From an uncultured Methanobrevibacter sp. (lineage in GTDB: Archaea; Methanobacteriota; Methanobacteria; Methanobacteriales; Methanobacteriaceae): a stretch of DNA of 54,766 nucleotides. The DNA lies in assembly GCF_902764455.1 (NCBI RefSeq), contig NZ_CACWVY010000023.1, positions 1 through 54,766 on the forward strand, in the 5' to 3' direction. Made by a program: the position numbers and the translations under genes. Numbering within the stretch: the first letter of the stretch is position 1; every line of letters begins with the position of its first letter. The notes beneath the pieces are model-generated. The model was not told the DNA's origin, did not search any database, and saw only the letters and a list, made by a program, of their open reading frames with translations. This document shows, piece by piece, positions 17,127 to 25,016 of the stretch.

Positions 17127-18029
17127 TTAGCTTAAAAAACCTATGATTGCAGTTAATGTAAACACACTTAAAACAACATTTGTAAATGTTAAAGATCCCA
17201 TCAAATCAGCATCAAGGCCATATTCTATAGCAAGCACCAGAGCATTTCCTGCAGTTGACATACCTGCTTCAAGAATTGCAATATTAAATGCCATACCAGA
17301 TATCTTAAATATTGAAAGCATACCAAACATTACTAGAGGAGCAATCACCAGCTTAATGACAGATACCGCTATTGAAGGAGAGATATAGTTTTTCACATTT
17401 CCAAAATCAAGTGAAAGACCAAGTGCCAGCATGATTAATGGTATTGTAGCCTGTCCGAAATAGTTTAGAGTGTTTTCAACAACATAAATCAGCGGAATAT
17501 TGAAAACATTAAATATCAATGCCAATATCACTGCCCAGACCGGCGTAAATGTCAGTGCTTTTTTAAGAGCTTCCTTCCTGTCGCCTCCAAACTTGCTTGC
17601 AAGGATAACACCGTAGAGAACTACCCATGCTGATGTTGCAAGATCATAAAACACCGCATTGATAAATCCTTCATTTCCAAAAACACCCAGCGATACAGGA
17701 AATCCTATAAATCCTGTATTCATGATTGATGCTCCAATAATAATTGTCCATGTGGTCTTATTGGAGTAATTTCTCGCTCTGCAGTAGGCATATGCAATGA
17801 CTATAAGTATGCATGTCAGAGCAAAACCCAGAACCGGTAAAAAGAGCATGTTTTGAGATATCTGGGCATCATACAGATTTATAAAAATCATTGCAGGAAG
17901 TGCGATGTATAAAACAATCTTTGAGAGAAGTTCCCTGTCCGATTTTTTTAAAAAACCCTTTTGCCTTAAAAATACGCCTAACAGAATCATTATTGTCGGC
18001 ACTAAAATAACTTCAATTGGACTTGCCAT
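17127..18029 (-). CDS. AEC family (auxin efflux carrier-like) transporter
   Basis: A 300-residue protein with about ten membrane helices. The opening VILVPTIMILLGVFLRQKGFL and the central VVENTLNYFGQATIPLIMLALGLSL are typical of the AEC/membrane transport protein family, which exports or imports small carboxylates such as malate or malonate; auxin transport does not apply here. GAGGAATTTT precedes the ATG and TTATATATC lies about 55 bases upstream. The micropeptide array is upstream on the same strand, so read-through from it is possible. Confidence 0.88.
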   Translation of the reverse strand: MASPIEVILVPTIMILLGVFLRQKGFLKKSDRELLSKIVLYIALPAMIFINLYDAQISQNMLFLPVLGFALTCILIVIAYAYCRARNYSNKTTWTIIIGASIMNTGFIGFPVSLGVFGNEGFINAVFYDLATSAWVVLYGVILASKFGGDRKEALKKALTFTPVWAVILALIFNVFNIPLIYVVENTLNYFGQATIPLIMLALGLSLDFGNVKNYISPSIAVSVIKLVIAPLVMFGMLSIFKISGMAFNIAILEAGMSTAGNALVLAIEYGLDADLMGSLTFTNVVLSVFTLTAIIGFLS

Positions 18030-18338
18030 CTAAAATTCCTCAATTAATCAGTTCGATATTACTATTTAATATTTTTTGATATATAAGATAATTATTATTT
18101 TAATTTGAATTTAGATAAAAAATCGTGATTTTCAATAATGAAATTTTTTTCGAGTAAGTGGAAAAATTCACTTGAATTTGAAATTTGGACCTCTTGGAAC
18201 ACATTATCATGAAAAAAATTTGAATTTGTTAAAAATACCAACATCAGGCAATACTTACCACTGCATAATAAATCCATAAAATATCATTGATTAAATTAAT
18301 TATGTGAAAATAACATGTAAAATTATTAACCGGATTTT

Positions 18339-18443
18339 ACATTAACGATGATGATTTGATAAATAGATGTCAGATGAAAATGCAGATATATATGTGCACA
18401 TTGAAAAACAGCAATTGAGATGGGAAATCTTTAACGTTAATGT
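18339..18443. repeat. dispersed 100-base element, copy A
   Basis: Bounded by ACATTAACG and its inverse CGTTAATGT, with GATATATATGTGCAC in the middle. It is about 80 per cent like copy B, 226 bases away, and homology extends some 25 bases to the left. It lies in the 660-base gap between the AEC gene and the micropeptide terminator, where no convincing gene is seen. Confidence 0.7.
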
Positions 18444-18564
18444 TAGGAACCTGCTTGATAATGGTGACTACAGCAGCACCTGCAGAAGTATATGGAAACT
18501 ATGAAATATTATTGATAATATGAAATTTGGTAAAAATTACCTGCAAAATTATTAATCTAATTTT

Positions 18565-18669
18565 ACATTAACGATGATGATTCGATAAAATAGACTTAAA
18601 TAAAAATGTAGATATATATGTTCACGTTGAAAAACAGTAATTTAGATAGAAAATCTTTAATGTTAATGT
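18565..18669. repeat. dispersed 100-base element, copy B
   Basis: Same layout and exact length as copy A: ACATTAACG at one end, TGTTAATGT (one change) at the other, and GATATATATGTTCAC in the middle. It ends just where the T-run of the micropeptide terminator begins. Confidence 0.7.
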
Positions 18670-18670
18670 T

Positions 18671-18726
18671 AAAAAAAAAGTCAGTACTTAGTTACTGCCT
18701 GCAAGTCATTTAATTCCAACAGGCAG
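18671..18726 (-). terminator. hairpins and T-run at the end of the micropeptide operon
   Basis: On the minus strand, CTGCCTG pairs with CAGGCAG. Immediately after, CAGTA pairs with TACTG just before nine T. The two hairpins share the bases CAG, so they exclude each other, as in an attenuator. The T-run alone could terminate archaeal transcription. Confidence 0.6.
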
Positions 18727-18728
18727 CA

Positions 18729-18752
18729 TCAACACTTTTTGTCAAATCGCAG
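18729..18752 (-). CDS. micro-ORF 5, possible CTG start
   Basis: A perfect GGAGGTG is followed after 5 bases, the same spacing as in the other units, by CTG and then RFDKKC and a stop. The codon in the start position is CTG instead of ATG, so it may be a decayed start or one used weakly. The peptide would be 7 residues and, like all the others in the array, contains one cysteine. It is the last unit before the terminator. Confidence 0.3.
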   Translation of the reverse strand: MRFDKKC

Positions 18753-18805
18753 AGTTACACCTCCACTGGATTTTTTTACAGATTCTATGAGAACCTTGAA
18801 TTTTA

Positions 18806-18829
18806 TTAGAGATCAAAGAAATCACACAT
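18806..18829 (-). CDS. micro-ORF 4, seven-residue peptide MCDFFDL
   Basis: GGAGGCG with a 5-base spacer precedes an ATG that opens only seven codons, MCDFFDL, then TAA TAA. The leader matches the other units (GGAGGYGAAATY-ATG), so the ribosome binding site is conserved although the peptide is unrelated in sequence. This is either a genuine heptapeptide with one cysteine or a strongly diverged unit of the array. Confidence 0.5.
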   Translation of the reverse strand: MCDFFDL

Positions 18830-18852
18830 GATTTCGCCTCCAGTAATTTAAT

Positions 18853-18906
18853 TTAGAAACTTTCGAATTCTTTTAAAACTTTAATGGTTTCTTCCAAACA
18901 GCTCAT
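18853..18906 (-). CDS. micro-ORF 3, 17-residue peptide
   Basis: It encodes MSCLEETIKVLKEFESF, identical to micro-ORF 2. A perfect GGAGGTG stands 5 bases before the ATG. The helix would be amphipathic, with L4, I8, V10, L11, F14 and F17 against charged E and K, and there is one cysteine at position 3. No membrane segment is present and no known family is recognised. Too short for standard gene calling. Confidence 0.75.
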   Translation of the reverse strand: MSCLEETIKVLKEFESF

Positions 18907-18941
18907 AATTTCACCTCCAACAATTTTATCTTGAAATACTA

Positions 18942-18995
18942 TTAGAAACTTTCGAATTCTTTTAAAACTTTAATGGTTTCTTCCAAACAGCTCAT
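18942..18995 (-). CDS. micro-ORF 2, 17-residue peptide
   Basis: It encodes MSCLEETIKVLKEFESF with GGAGGTG at 5 bases. It repeats unit 3 at a period of 89 bases, including the intergenic part. Identical peptides with almost unchanged codons suggest recent duplication or conversion, or selection for dose. Confidence 0.75.
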   Translation of the reverse strand: MSCLEETIKVLKEFESF

Positions 18996-19051
18996 AATTT
19001 CACCTCCAACAATTTAATTTTTGAAAAGCTATTAGAATCCTTCGAATTCTT

Positions 19052-19117
19052 TTAAAACTTTAATAGTTTCTTCCCGAATTCTTTTAAAACTTTAATAGTT
19101 TCTTCCAAACAGCTCAT
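19052..19117 (-). CDS. micro-ORF 1, 21-residue variant peptide
   Basis: First in the transcript. It begins MSCLEETIKVLKEF and then diverges to GKKLLKF. The cause is an exact 32-base tandem duplication (19043-19074 and 19075-19106) that shifts the frame; without it the peptide would end EFEGF, almost as in the other copies. The ribosome binding site is AAAGGTGA, weaker than in later units. About 71 bases of leader separate it from the predicted transcription start. Confidence 0.7.
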   Translation of the reverse strand: MSCLEETIKVLKEFGKKLLKF

Positions 19118-19210
19118 ATTTTCACCTTTTAAATTTTTTTTAATTCAACAACTGAATACAAATTTTTTGTTTTGAACTTGTCATGTCCAATTAATACTTT
19201 ATACAAGACC

Positions 19211-19248
19211 ATATAAATAGTTTTTCGAATGTAAGTGCCCACTTACAT
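19211..19248 (-). promoter_or_regulatory. promoter and palindromic operator of the micropeptide operon
   Basis: Read on the minus strand: palindrome ATGTAAGT-GGGC-ACTTACAT, spacer TCGAAAAA of 8 bases, TATA box CTATTTATAT, GG, then TTAATTG ending 33 bases from the box start, giving a start near 19188. Every element and every distance matches the promoters of RNA units 2 and 3, 2.5-3 kb away on the opposite strand. The remaining sequence to the next gene on the right is the promoter region of the zinc-ribbon operon and holds one CGTTAATGT site at 19332 and GATATATAT near 19359. Confidence 0.8.
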
Positions 19249-19428
19249 CTTAAAATGACAAAAATAAGAATAATATTCAATATTTTTTAAAAATAATAGC
19301 TATAACAAGGTTATAACATCACAAACAGGAGCGTTAATGTGATTTGAAAAAAATCAGATATATATTTATAATCCTATTTTGAAAATTAATATTATAGTAA
19401 AAATGTGAATAACATATGGAGGAATTCA

Positions 19429-20058
19429 ATGGGACTCAACATAAACATAGAAGTACAGAATGATGACGAATTCAATCAGCAACTGCAGATATATCTGGCA
19501 CAGGGCTACAAACTGCAGAGCAATTACAATGGAACCGCAATTTTAAAGAAAAAATCCTATAACTTAGGCGTTTTGATTGTGCTTATTTTATTATTTTTAA
19601 TCGGAGCAATAATCTACTACCTTCTTGCAGATGATGATATCGTAACCATCAAAAACACAAACGGCACAAGATCCTCACAAACCTACAATACAACTGCAGA
19701 TGCCAACAATTACGTTGAATACTGTGAAGACTGCGGACACGGATTATTTAAGGACTCCAAATTCTGTCCAGGATGCGGAAAGGATTTAACTAATAACGGA
19801 ATAACTCCTGAAGCTGAAAAATGTCCGAACTGCGGTGCTGAAGTGATGGACGGTGCAAAATTCTGTCCGAACTGCGGACAGGACTTAAGTGAAGTTGAAG
19901 AAGTGAAAAAATGCAGAAACTGCGGTGAAGAACTGATGGATGAAGCTAAATTCTGTCCGAATTGCGGTGAAGACGTTACTTCTAAAAAAGAAATTACAGC
20001 AGAAGAAACTGCAGAAGTAATCCAACTAGAATCCGGCGAAGAAAACAAAGAGGAATAA
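19429..20058 (+). CDS. membrane-anchored zinc-ribbon protein
   Basis: A 209-residue protein. The start is the ATG after GGAGGAATTCA; an in-frame ATG eight codons earlier lacks a ribosome site. Residues 1-40 form a small soluble domain, then comes one membrane helix (LGVLIVLILLFLIGAIIYYLL), then three CxxC-x(10-12)-CxxC zinc ribbons in tandem (CEDCG/CPGCG, CPNCG/CPNCG, CRNCG/CPNCG) and an acidic tail. Zinc ribbons of this kind mediate protein or nucleic-acid contacts. It forms an operon with the next zinc-ribbon gene, 1 base away. Confidence 0.82.
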   Translation: MGLNINIEVQNDDEFNQQLQIYLAQGYKLQSNYNGTAILKKKSYNLGVLIVLILLFLIGAIIYYLLADDDIVTIKNTNGTRSSQTYNTTADANNYVEYCEDCGHGLFKDSKFCPGCGKDLTNNGITPEAEKCPNCGAEVMDGAKFCPNCGQDLSEVEEVKKCRNCGEELMDEAKFCPNCGEDVTSKKEITAEETAEVIQLESGEENKEE

Positions 20059-20059
20059 A

Positions 20060-20476
20060 ATGACATATTGCAGCAATTGCGGTAATGAACTAAAGGAAGG
20101 CGCTAAATTTTGTGACAAATGCGGAACTGCAGTAAACGGAGGCAGAACCGGACCTGAGCACACTAACATTAACAGAGGAACAACATGTCAAAGATGCGGC
20201 TCTTTAGTTCCCTTTGGAAATACTGCATGTGCACAATGCGGCGCCCCAGTATATAAAAATGAACATAATGCAGCCATAATCATAGGATACTTATGTTCAG
20301 TCTTTTTCCCGCTTGTTGGAATAATAATCGGAATATATCTGCTTACAAGAGAAAACAAGGACGTTCACAAACACGGAATAATCATGATAGTTCTGGCAAT
20401 TGTAATAAGCATTATTGTCTTTATACTTTTCTTTTCATACATGTCTTATGTAAGCAGAATGAGCTATTACTATTAG
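20060..20476 (+). CDS. zinc-ribbon protein with C-terminal membrane helices
   Basis: A 138-residue protein. There are two zinc ribbons, CSNCG/CDKCG at the N-terminus and CQRCG/CAQCG near residues 45-62, then two hydrophobic segments (IIIGYLCSVFFPLVGIIIGIYL and IIMIVLAIVISIIVFILFF). It is translationally linked to the preceding zinc-ribbon gene, whose last codons supply AGAGGA. This plan is common in methanogens and bacteria for small integral membrane proteins of unknown role. Confidence 0.8.
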   Translation: MTYCSNCGNELKEGAKFCDKCGTAVNGGRTGPEHTNINRGTTCQRCGSLVPFGNTACAQCGAPVYKNEHNAAIIIGYLCSVFFPLVGIIIGIYLLTRENKDVHKHGIIMIVLAIVISIIVFILFFSYMSYVSRMSYYY

Positions 20477-20511
20477 GTTAAGTGTTAATTCACATTAACC
20501 CTCTTTTTTTT
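20476..20511 (+). terminator. hairpin terminator after the zinc-ribbon operon
   Basis: GGTTAAGTG pairs with CACATTAACC (one bulge) around TTAATT, followed directly by CTCTTTTTTTTT. It overlaps the stop region of the helicase gene coming from the other side. Confidence 0.65.
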
Positions 20512-23446
20512 AATCATTTACAAAATAAGAATAAAGTTCGTCTTTAACTTCTTTTTCAATTTTAAATTTAAAGTTAACAATAGGCTGATTCTTGCCGTTA
20601 ATGTTACGGTAAACCTGTCTGTAGCTTAATGGAGTCAGTTTACCGATATAGTAAAACTCGATTCCTTCATCGTTGCTTTTTTGTATAAACAGTTGAGTGT
20701 CAACGCCGTTATAGTTAATCAATGGCTCAAGTTCAGGTGATGAGGTTTTACGGTTGTTTCTGCTCATCCAGTTGAAAGTGTTTTTGTTGATGAAATGGTC
20801 TTCGTAGTTTATTGTCTCAGAAATGTCTTCTGCCTTGTTATAGGTTACAAAAATCGGACAGGTATTGTATTTGATTTTATATCCTCCGATATTCTGACCG
20901 TTCATGAACCTCTCCCAGTTCATAAGCCTCAAAACGTCCTCACGGGAGTATTTTTCATAGAGTTTAAATTCATCAGGTGAAGAGTATATATTATCGTATT
21001 TGAAAAATCCGTACTTCAGGGCGTCATTTAAATGATTTACAAATACTGGATTTGTAAGGGCAACTCTAAAAGACTCTGAAATTTCAAATCTGTAATCTTT
21101 GTTGTTTTTGAGATCTCTGAAAACCTCCTCATTGAAATTGAAAAACAAATTATGCGGACTCACAACAATCTTTTCTATGGTATTTGCCTGATAGCCTTCG
21201 CCTTTTTCTTTTAGATAAAAATTCAGACTTAAAAAGTTGATTGCACCTTTTATTGAATCAAACTGGTCAGTTAAATCAAAGTTCTCATCAAGGCATCTTT
21301 CGATTTGTGAAACAGTGAAATACCTGTTATATTTTAGACATTCAAGTATTATAAGCTCATGAGGCCTTATTCCCTTTAAAAGCTTTTTGGATATGAACTT
21401 CAGATGGTCAAGATTGTCAATGTGTGACTTGTAGTCATCATCGATTTCACAGAGGAAATTGTGATATGTCGGAAAGTCCTTGTGATTGAGGATAAGTTCA
21501 GGGTTGAATTCTGCATTAACAGCAAAGTCATATAATAAAGGCATCCTTCCAAGCTTGTATTTTAACTGATTGTACTTTTCCTTAAAGAGTGCCTTCTTAT
21601 TAAATGATGAATTGTTGATTGACTCATATATACGCTTTCTTGAAACTTCATCAAAGTTTATCGAAGAGGCGCCCGGGATGATTTTGCTTCCCTCCATGAG
21701 ATACTTTCTGATTTTGTCCTTGTCATAGGAGCGGTCTCCTGAAAGGGCAATCGGAATCATGAAGTTGTTTTTATAGTTTCCAATGAAATCAAGGATTACA
21801 ACATACTCCTTGCTTTGATATTTCCTCAAACCTCTTCCGAGCTGCTGGATAAAAATGATTGGAGACTCGGTAGGTCTTACAAGCAGGACCTGGTTGATTT
21901 CGGGAATGTCAACACCCTCATTGAAAATATCCACTGTAAAAATAAACTCAAGCCTGTCGGGGTTTTCATCATTTGTAAGTCTGTCAATTGCATCAAGACG
22001 GGTTTTTTGTGAATCGTCACCTGTAAGGACAGTTGAAGCATAACCCCTCTTGTTGAACTTTTCTGATAAAAGTTCGGCCTCACGCTTTCTTGAACAGAAA
22101 ACCAGAGCTTTTCTTCTATCGCCTGAATAACCGTAGAAGTTTGACTTTTCAATTAGATAATTTACCCTTTTATCAGATGATAAAAGATTGAAATCACTGA
22201 AATCGTCGTCAATCTCTCCGTTTTCAAACTCAACGTCAGTTATTCCAAAATAGTGAAATGGACACAATAAATCCTCTTCCAAAGCTTCCTGAAGTCTGAT
22301 TTCATGAGCGATGTTATTGTCAAATAAATCATAAATGTTAAAGCCGTCGGTACGCTCAGGTGAAGCTGTCATTCCCAAAAGGAACTTAGGCTTGAAGTAG
22401 TTTAAAAGCTTGATATATGAATGGGCACCTGCCTTGTGAACCTCGTCAATAACGATAAAGTCAAAGTGGTCTTTGGCGTATTGTGTGTAGATTAAATCCT
22501 TGGACATGGTCTGGACGGTTGCAAAGACGTAATTTTTATCAAAATCCTTGGAATTTCCAGAAACAAGACCGAAATTTTCATGGTCATCAAAAACATGCTT
22601 GTAAGCCTCAACTGACTGCTTTGCAATCTGTTCCCTGTGAACCAGAAAGAGAAATCTTTTGGGTTTGAAATCCTTAACCGCAAATGCTGATGCATAGGTC
22701 TTACCTGTACCTGTAGCTGATACAAGAATTGCCTTGTCTTCACCCATCTTGATGAGGTTTCTGAGGTTTTCGAGAAACTCCTCCTGCATATAGTTTGGAG
22801 TAAGCGTGATGTTTTTTTCCTTGATTTCTTTTGTAATCTTTCTTAAATCAGTGAATTTCTTATGGTCTTCATAGATTTTTTCATATTTAGAAATAACATC
22901 ACATAAAGGATCAGCCTGAGCCCATAATGTGTCAAACTCACGTCTGATTTGAGAAAGCATCTCACCTTCAGCCATACTTGAAAACTCGACATTCCACTCC
23001 TTATTGACACTTAAAGCATTCATTGTCATATTGGAACTGCCTACAATACCTGTGTAGACGTCGTTTTTTCTGAAAATATATCCTTTGGTGTGAAAGCCTT
23101 CCTTTTCCTGACTGTAAAGCTTGACTTCAATGTTTTTAAATGCCTGGAGTTTTCTTAAGGCCTTAGGTTCTGTAAAGTTTAAATAATCAGTGGTGAGGAT
23201 TTTACCTTTAATATTGTTTTTTTCCAAGGTTTTAAGCTCTTCTAGAAGCGGAGTGATTCCACCCATGGTGATGAAGGCTGCAGAAATGAAAAACTCATCG
23301 CAGCTTTTAAGCTCGTCCTTAATTGAATTAATGACCTTGGTGTCTCTGTCATTGTATAGAAGTTTTGGCCTGAAATCCATGTTGGAGTCGAGAGTCTCAT
23401 CTATGAATGCTGTTCTAGCCCCTTCCATGATTTCATCAATGTTCAT
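20510..23446 (-). CDS. PLD-nuclease / superfamily II helicase / DUF3427-type protein
   Basis: A 978-residue fusion. An N-terminal phospholipase-D-like nuclease has FHTKGYIF (residues 118-125) and GSSNMT (136-141). The helicase core has ATGTGKT (244-250), DEVH (334-337) and QLGRGLRK for motif VI. A long C-terminal region ends in a beta-rich part resembling DUF3427 (FIQKSNDEGIEFYYIGKLTP). Such proteins are regarded as DNA-targeting defence effectors and often neighbour a NUDIX gene, as here. The upstream NUDIX and coiled-coil genes are within 5 bases, so this is a three-gene operon. Confidence 0.85.
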   Translation of the reverse strand: MNIDEIMEGARTAFIDETLDSNMDFRPKLLYNDRDTKVINSIKDELKSCDEFFISAAFITMGGITPLLEELKTLEKNNIKGKILTTDYLNFTEPKALRKLQAFKNIEVKLYSQEKEGFHTKGYIFRKNDVYTGIVGSSNMTMNALSVNKEWNVEFSSMAEGEMLSQIRREFDTLWAQADPLCDVISKYEKIYEDHKKFTDLRKITKEIKEKNITLTPNYMQEEFLENLRNLIKMGEDKAILVSATGTGKTYASAFAVKDFKPKRFLFLVHREQIAKQSVEAYKHVFDDHENFGLVSGNSKDFDKNYVFATVQTMSKDLIYTQYAKDHFDFIVIDEVHKAGAHSYIKLLNYFKPKFLLGMTASPERTDGFNIYDLFDNNIAHEIRLQEALEEDLLCPFHYFGITDVEFENGEIDDDFSDFNLLSSDKRVNYLIEKSNFYGYSGDRRKALVFCSRKREAELLSEKFNKRGYASTVLTGDDSQKTRLDAIDRLTNDENPDRLEFIFTVDIFNEGVDIPEINQVLLVRPTESPIIFIQQLGRGLRKYQSKEYVVILDFIGNYKNNFMIPIALSGDRSYDKDKIRKYLMEGSKIIPGASSINFDEVSRKRIYESINNSSFNKKALFKEKYNQLKYKLGRMPLLYDFAVNAEFNPELILNHKDFPTYHNFLCEIDDDYKSHIDNLDHLKFISKKLLKGIRPHELIILECLKYNRYFTVSQIERCLDENFDLTDQFDSIKGAINFLSLNFYLKEKGEGYQANTIEKIVVSPHNLFFNFNEEVFRDLKNNKDYRFEISESFRVALTNPVFVNHLNDALKYGFFKYDNIYSSPDEFKLYEKYSREDVLRLMNWERFMNGQNIGGYKIKYNTCPIFVTYNKAEDISETINYEDHFINKNTFNWMSRNNRKTSSPELEPLINYNGVDTQLFIQKSNDEGIEFYYIGKLTPLSYRQVYRNINGKNQPIVNFKFKIEKEVKDELYSYFVND

Positions 23447-23451
23447 ACAAT

Positions 23452-23601
23452 CTACTCGTTTTCAATGTGTTTGATTAAATCGTTGAGTTTGTCAATTTGA
23501 ATTTGAAATTCCTCTTCTCTAGGAGTGCCTTTGACTTTTTCGAGTTTATTTTCAAGTTCTTCTAGTTTGTTTTTAGCAAGTTCCAGTCTTTTGTCTGCCA
23601 T
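23452..23601 (-). CDS. small coiled-coil protein in the helicase operon
   Basis: A 49-residue protein, MADKRLELAKNKLEELENKL and onward, that is almost entirely heptad-like helix, ending LIKHIENE. It starts 1 base after the NUDIX stop and ends 5 bases before the helicase start, so it sits inside the operon and should be translated with both. No strong ribosome site is visible, which suggests coupling. It may be a bridging or regulatory subunit; that is inference from position and shape. Confidence 0.7.
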   Translation of the reverse strand: MADKRLELAKNKLEELENKLEKVKGTPREEEFQIQIDKLNDLIKHIENE

Positions 23602-23602
23602 T

Positions 23603-23995
23603 TTAATCATCCATAGTTTCTTTTAGATAATCGATAATCTTAATGTCTGCAGGAATCCAGTTAACCTCATCAAGCTGATCTTTTGAAAGCCACCTGGCGT
23701 CGTTGTGCTCCAATAGCTTTGGAGTTCCTTCAGTGATTACAGCTTCAAAACAGTCCATCTTAAGATAAAATGTAGGATACTGGTATTCAAGGTTTAAAGC
23801 AAATTTTACAGGTTTAATAGTGCAGTCAAGCTCTTCTTTGATTTCTCTTATGAGAGCTTCCTCTTTAGTTTCTGAATTTTCAATTTTGCCGCCCGGAAAT
23901 TCCCACATGTTAATGAATTCACCGTAGCCTCTCTTGGTGGCCAGGATTTTGTTGTCTTTTTTTATAATAGCTGCTACAACATTTAAAGTTTTCAT
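23603..23995 (-). CDS. NUDIX hydrolase, MutT-like
   Basis: A 130-residue protein with a complete Nudix box: GGKIENSETKEEALIREIKE, fitting GX5EX7REUXEEXGU with G36, E42, R50, E51, E54 and E55. MutT-type enzymes remove 8-oxo-dGTP or other (deoxy)nucleoside triphosphates; here it heads an operon with a coiled-coil peptide and a PLD-helicase. That context suggests a defence-linked role on nucleotides or nucleotide signals (inference) rather than routine sanitation. Confidence 0.9.
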   Translation of the reverse strand: MKTLNVVAAIIKKDNKILATKRGYGEFINMWEFPGGKIENSETKEEALIREIKEELDCTIKPVKFALNLEYQYPTFYLKMDCFEAVITEGTPKLLEHNDARWLSKDQLDEVNWIPADIKIIDYLKETMDD

Positions 23996-24050
23996 GTTTT
24001 TCCTCTGGTTTAATATTTGGCAGCTTACGTTATATAGTTTAATAAAAGAG

Positions 24051-25010
24051 TTAACCCCATTGTTTTATAAAGTTAGTTATAGTTGTTTCATCAACTAATT
24101 GGAAAGACCCATCCCAATCAATTGAAATTAAATCATATTTCTCCAATTTATTAATAAGAATAATAATCTGACCTTTTGTATAACCTAAATCCAATAAATC
24201 TCTTTCATTAAATGTTTCAGAAGGTTTAAAATATTCTAAAATCTTTTTAAGTTTTAAAACAGTGATTTCTTTATCTAAACAATCAAAACATTTATCACTT
24301 TTACTATCACAGTCTAATGAATTACCGCATATAGTACATTTACTTTCAGATTTGTATCCTTCTTTAAATTTTTTTGCTAAATCCAGATATTCTTCATTGA
24401 AAATTATTCTTGCATCCACTCTTTGTTTGGAGTCCCTTTTAGACAATTCTTCTAATTCCTTACTCAATTCAACACTATTATAAAATAAACGAGTTTGCAT
24501 ATTCAACCGTGTTTCGGCAGGAATATTATCAATATACACAGGGAACATAAAATCATAAGCCTTTAATGGAATTAATTGTGAAACAACATCTTTAGATAAA
24601 CCCCAACCCTTACTGCTATATGATTTTCCAACCAATAGATCAGTATCTATATAATTAATGTTATCTGAATTAAATTCATCTAAAGATGCATCTAATTCTC
24701 TTTTATTGAATTTTATCTCAATAGGAACCTTAAAATTTTCATCTTTTGATTTCAGATCCCTAAGGTGATTTTTTAAAGGTTTTCCTTTATAAAACAACCG
24801 AGGATTAATAACAATCCTACATGGCGATATTATACCCCTAATTCTAATATAACATTCTTTTTCATATCTCAATACAGGAATAAATTCACGAATATCAAAT
24901 AAGTTTAAAGCCCATCCTGATGGAACATCTTTAATTCTCATTCCCAAATTAACATGAGTTAAAATTGAATAATCGCAATCTTTTTCTTGTAAAACTGGTT
25001 TATTTGACAT
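24051..25010 (-). CDS. hypothetical defence-associated protein with zinc finger and winged-helix-like end
   Basis: A 319-residue protein not assigned to a family. Two similar beta-rich halves (GWALNLFDIREFIPVLRYEKE; GWGLSKDVVSQLIPLKAYDF, each followed by CRIVINPRLFYKG or TRLNMQTRLFYNS) show an internal duplication. Next is a four-cysteine cluster, CTICG then CFDC, around residues 222-242. A C-terminal region, FNERDLLDLGYTKGQIIILINKL, resembles a winged helix. It is the last gene of the methylase/helicase/ATPase block, 6 bases from its neighbour. DNA or modified-base recognition is a plausible role. Confidence 0.65.
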   Translation of the reverse strand: MSNKPVLQEKDCDYSILTHVNLGMRIKDVPSGWALNLFDIREFIPVLRYEKECYIRIRGIISPCRIVINPRLFYKGKPLKNHLRDLKSKDENFKVPIEIKFNKRELDASLDEFNSDNINYIDTDLLVGKSYSSKGWGLSKDVVSQLIPLKAYDFMFPVYIDNIPAETRLNMQTRLFYNSVELSKELEELSKRDSKQRVDARIIFNEEYLDLAKKFKEGYKSESKCTICGNSLDCDSKSDKCFDCLDKEITVLKLKKILEYFKPSETFNERDLLDLGYTKGQIIILINKLEKYDLISIDWDGSFQLVDETTITNFIKQWG

Positions 25011-25016
25011 TTTAAA

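Noticed and set aside
18095-18277. 60-codon minus-strand frame between the AEC gene and the 100-base elements
   Set aside because: No ribosome site or recognised motif; it overlaps the AEC promoter side. It could be an old remnant but is not supported.
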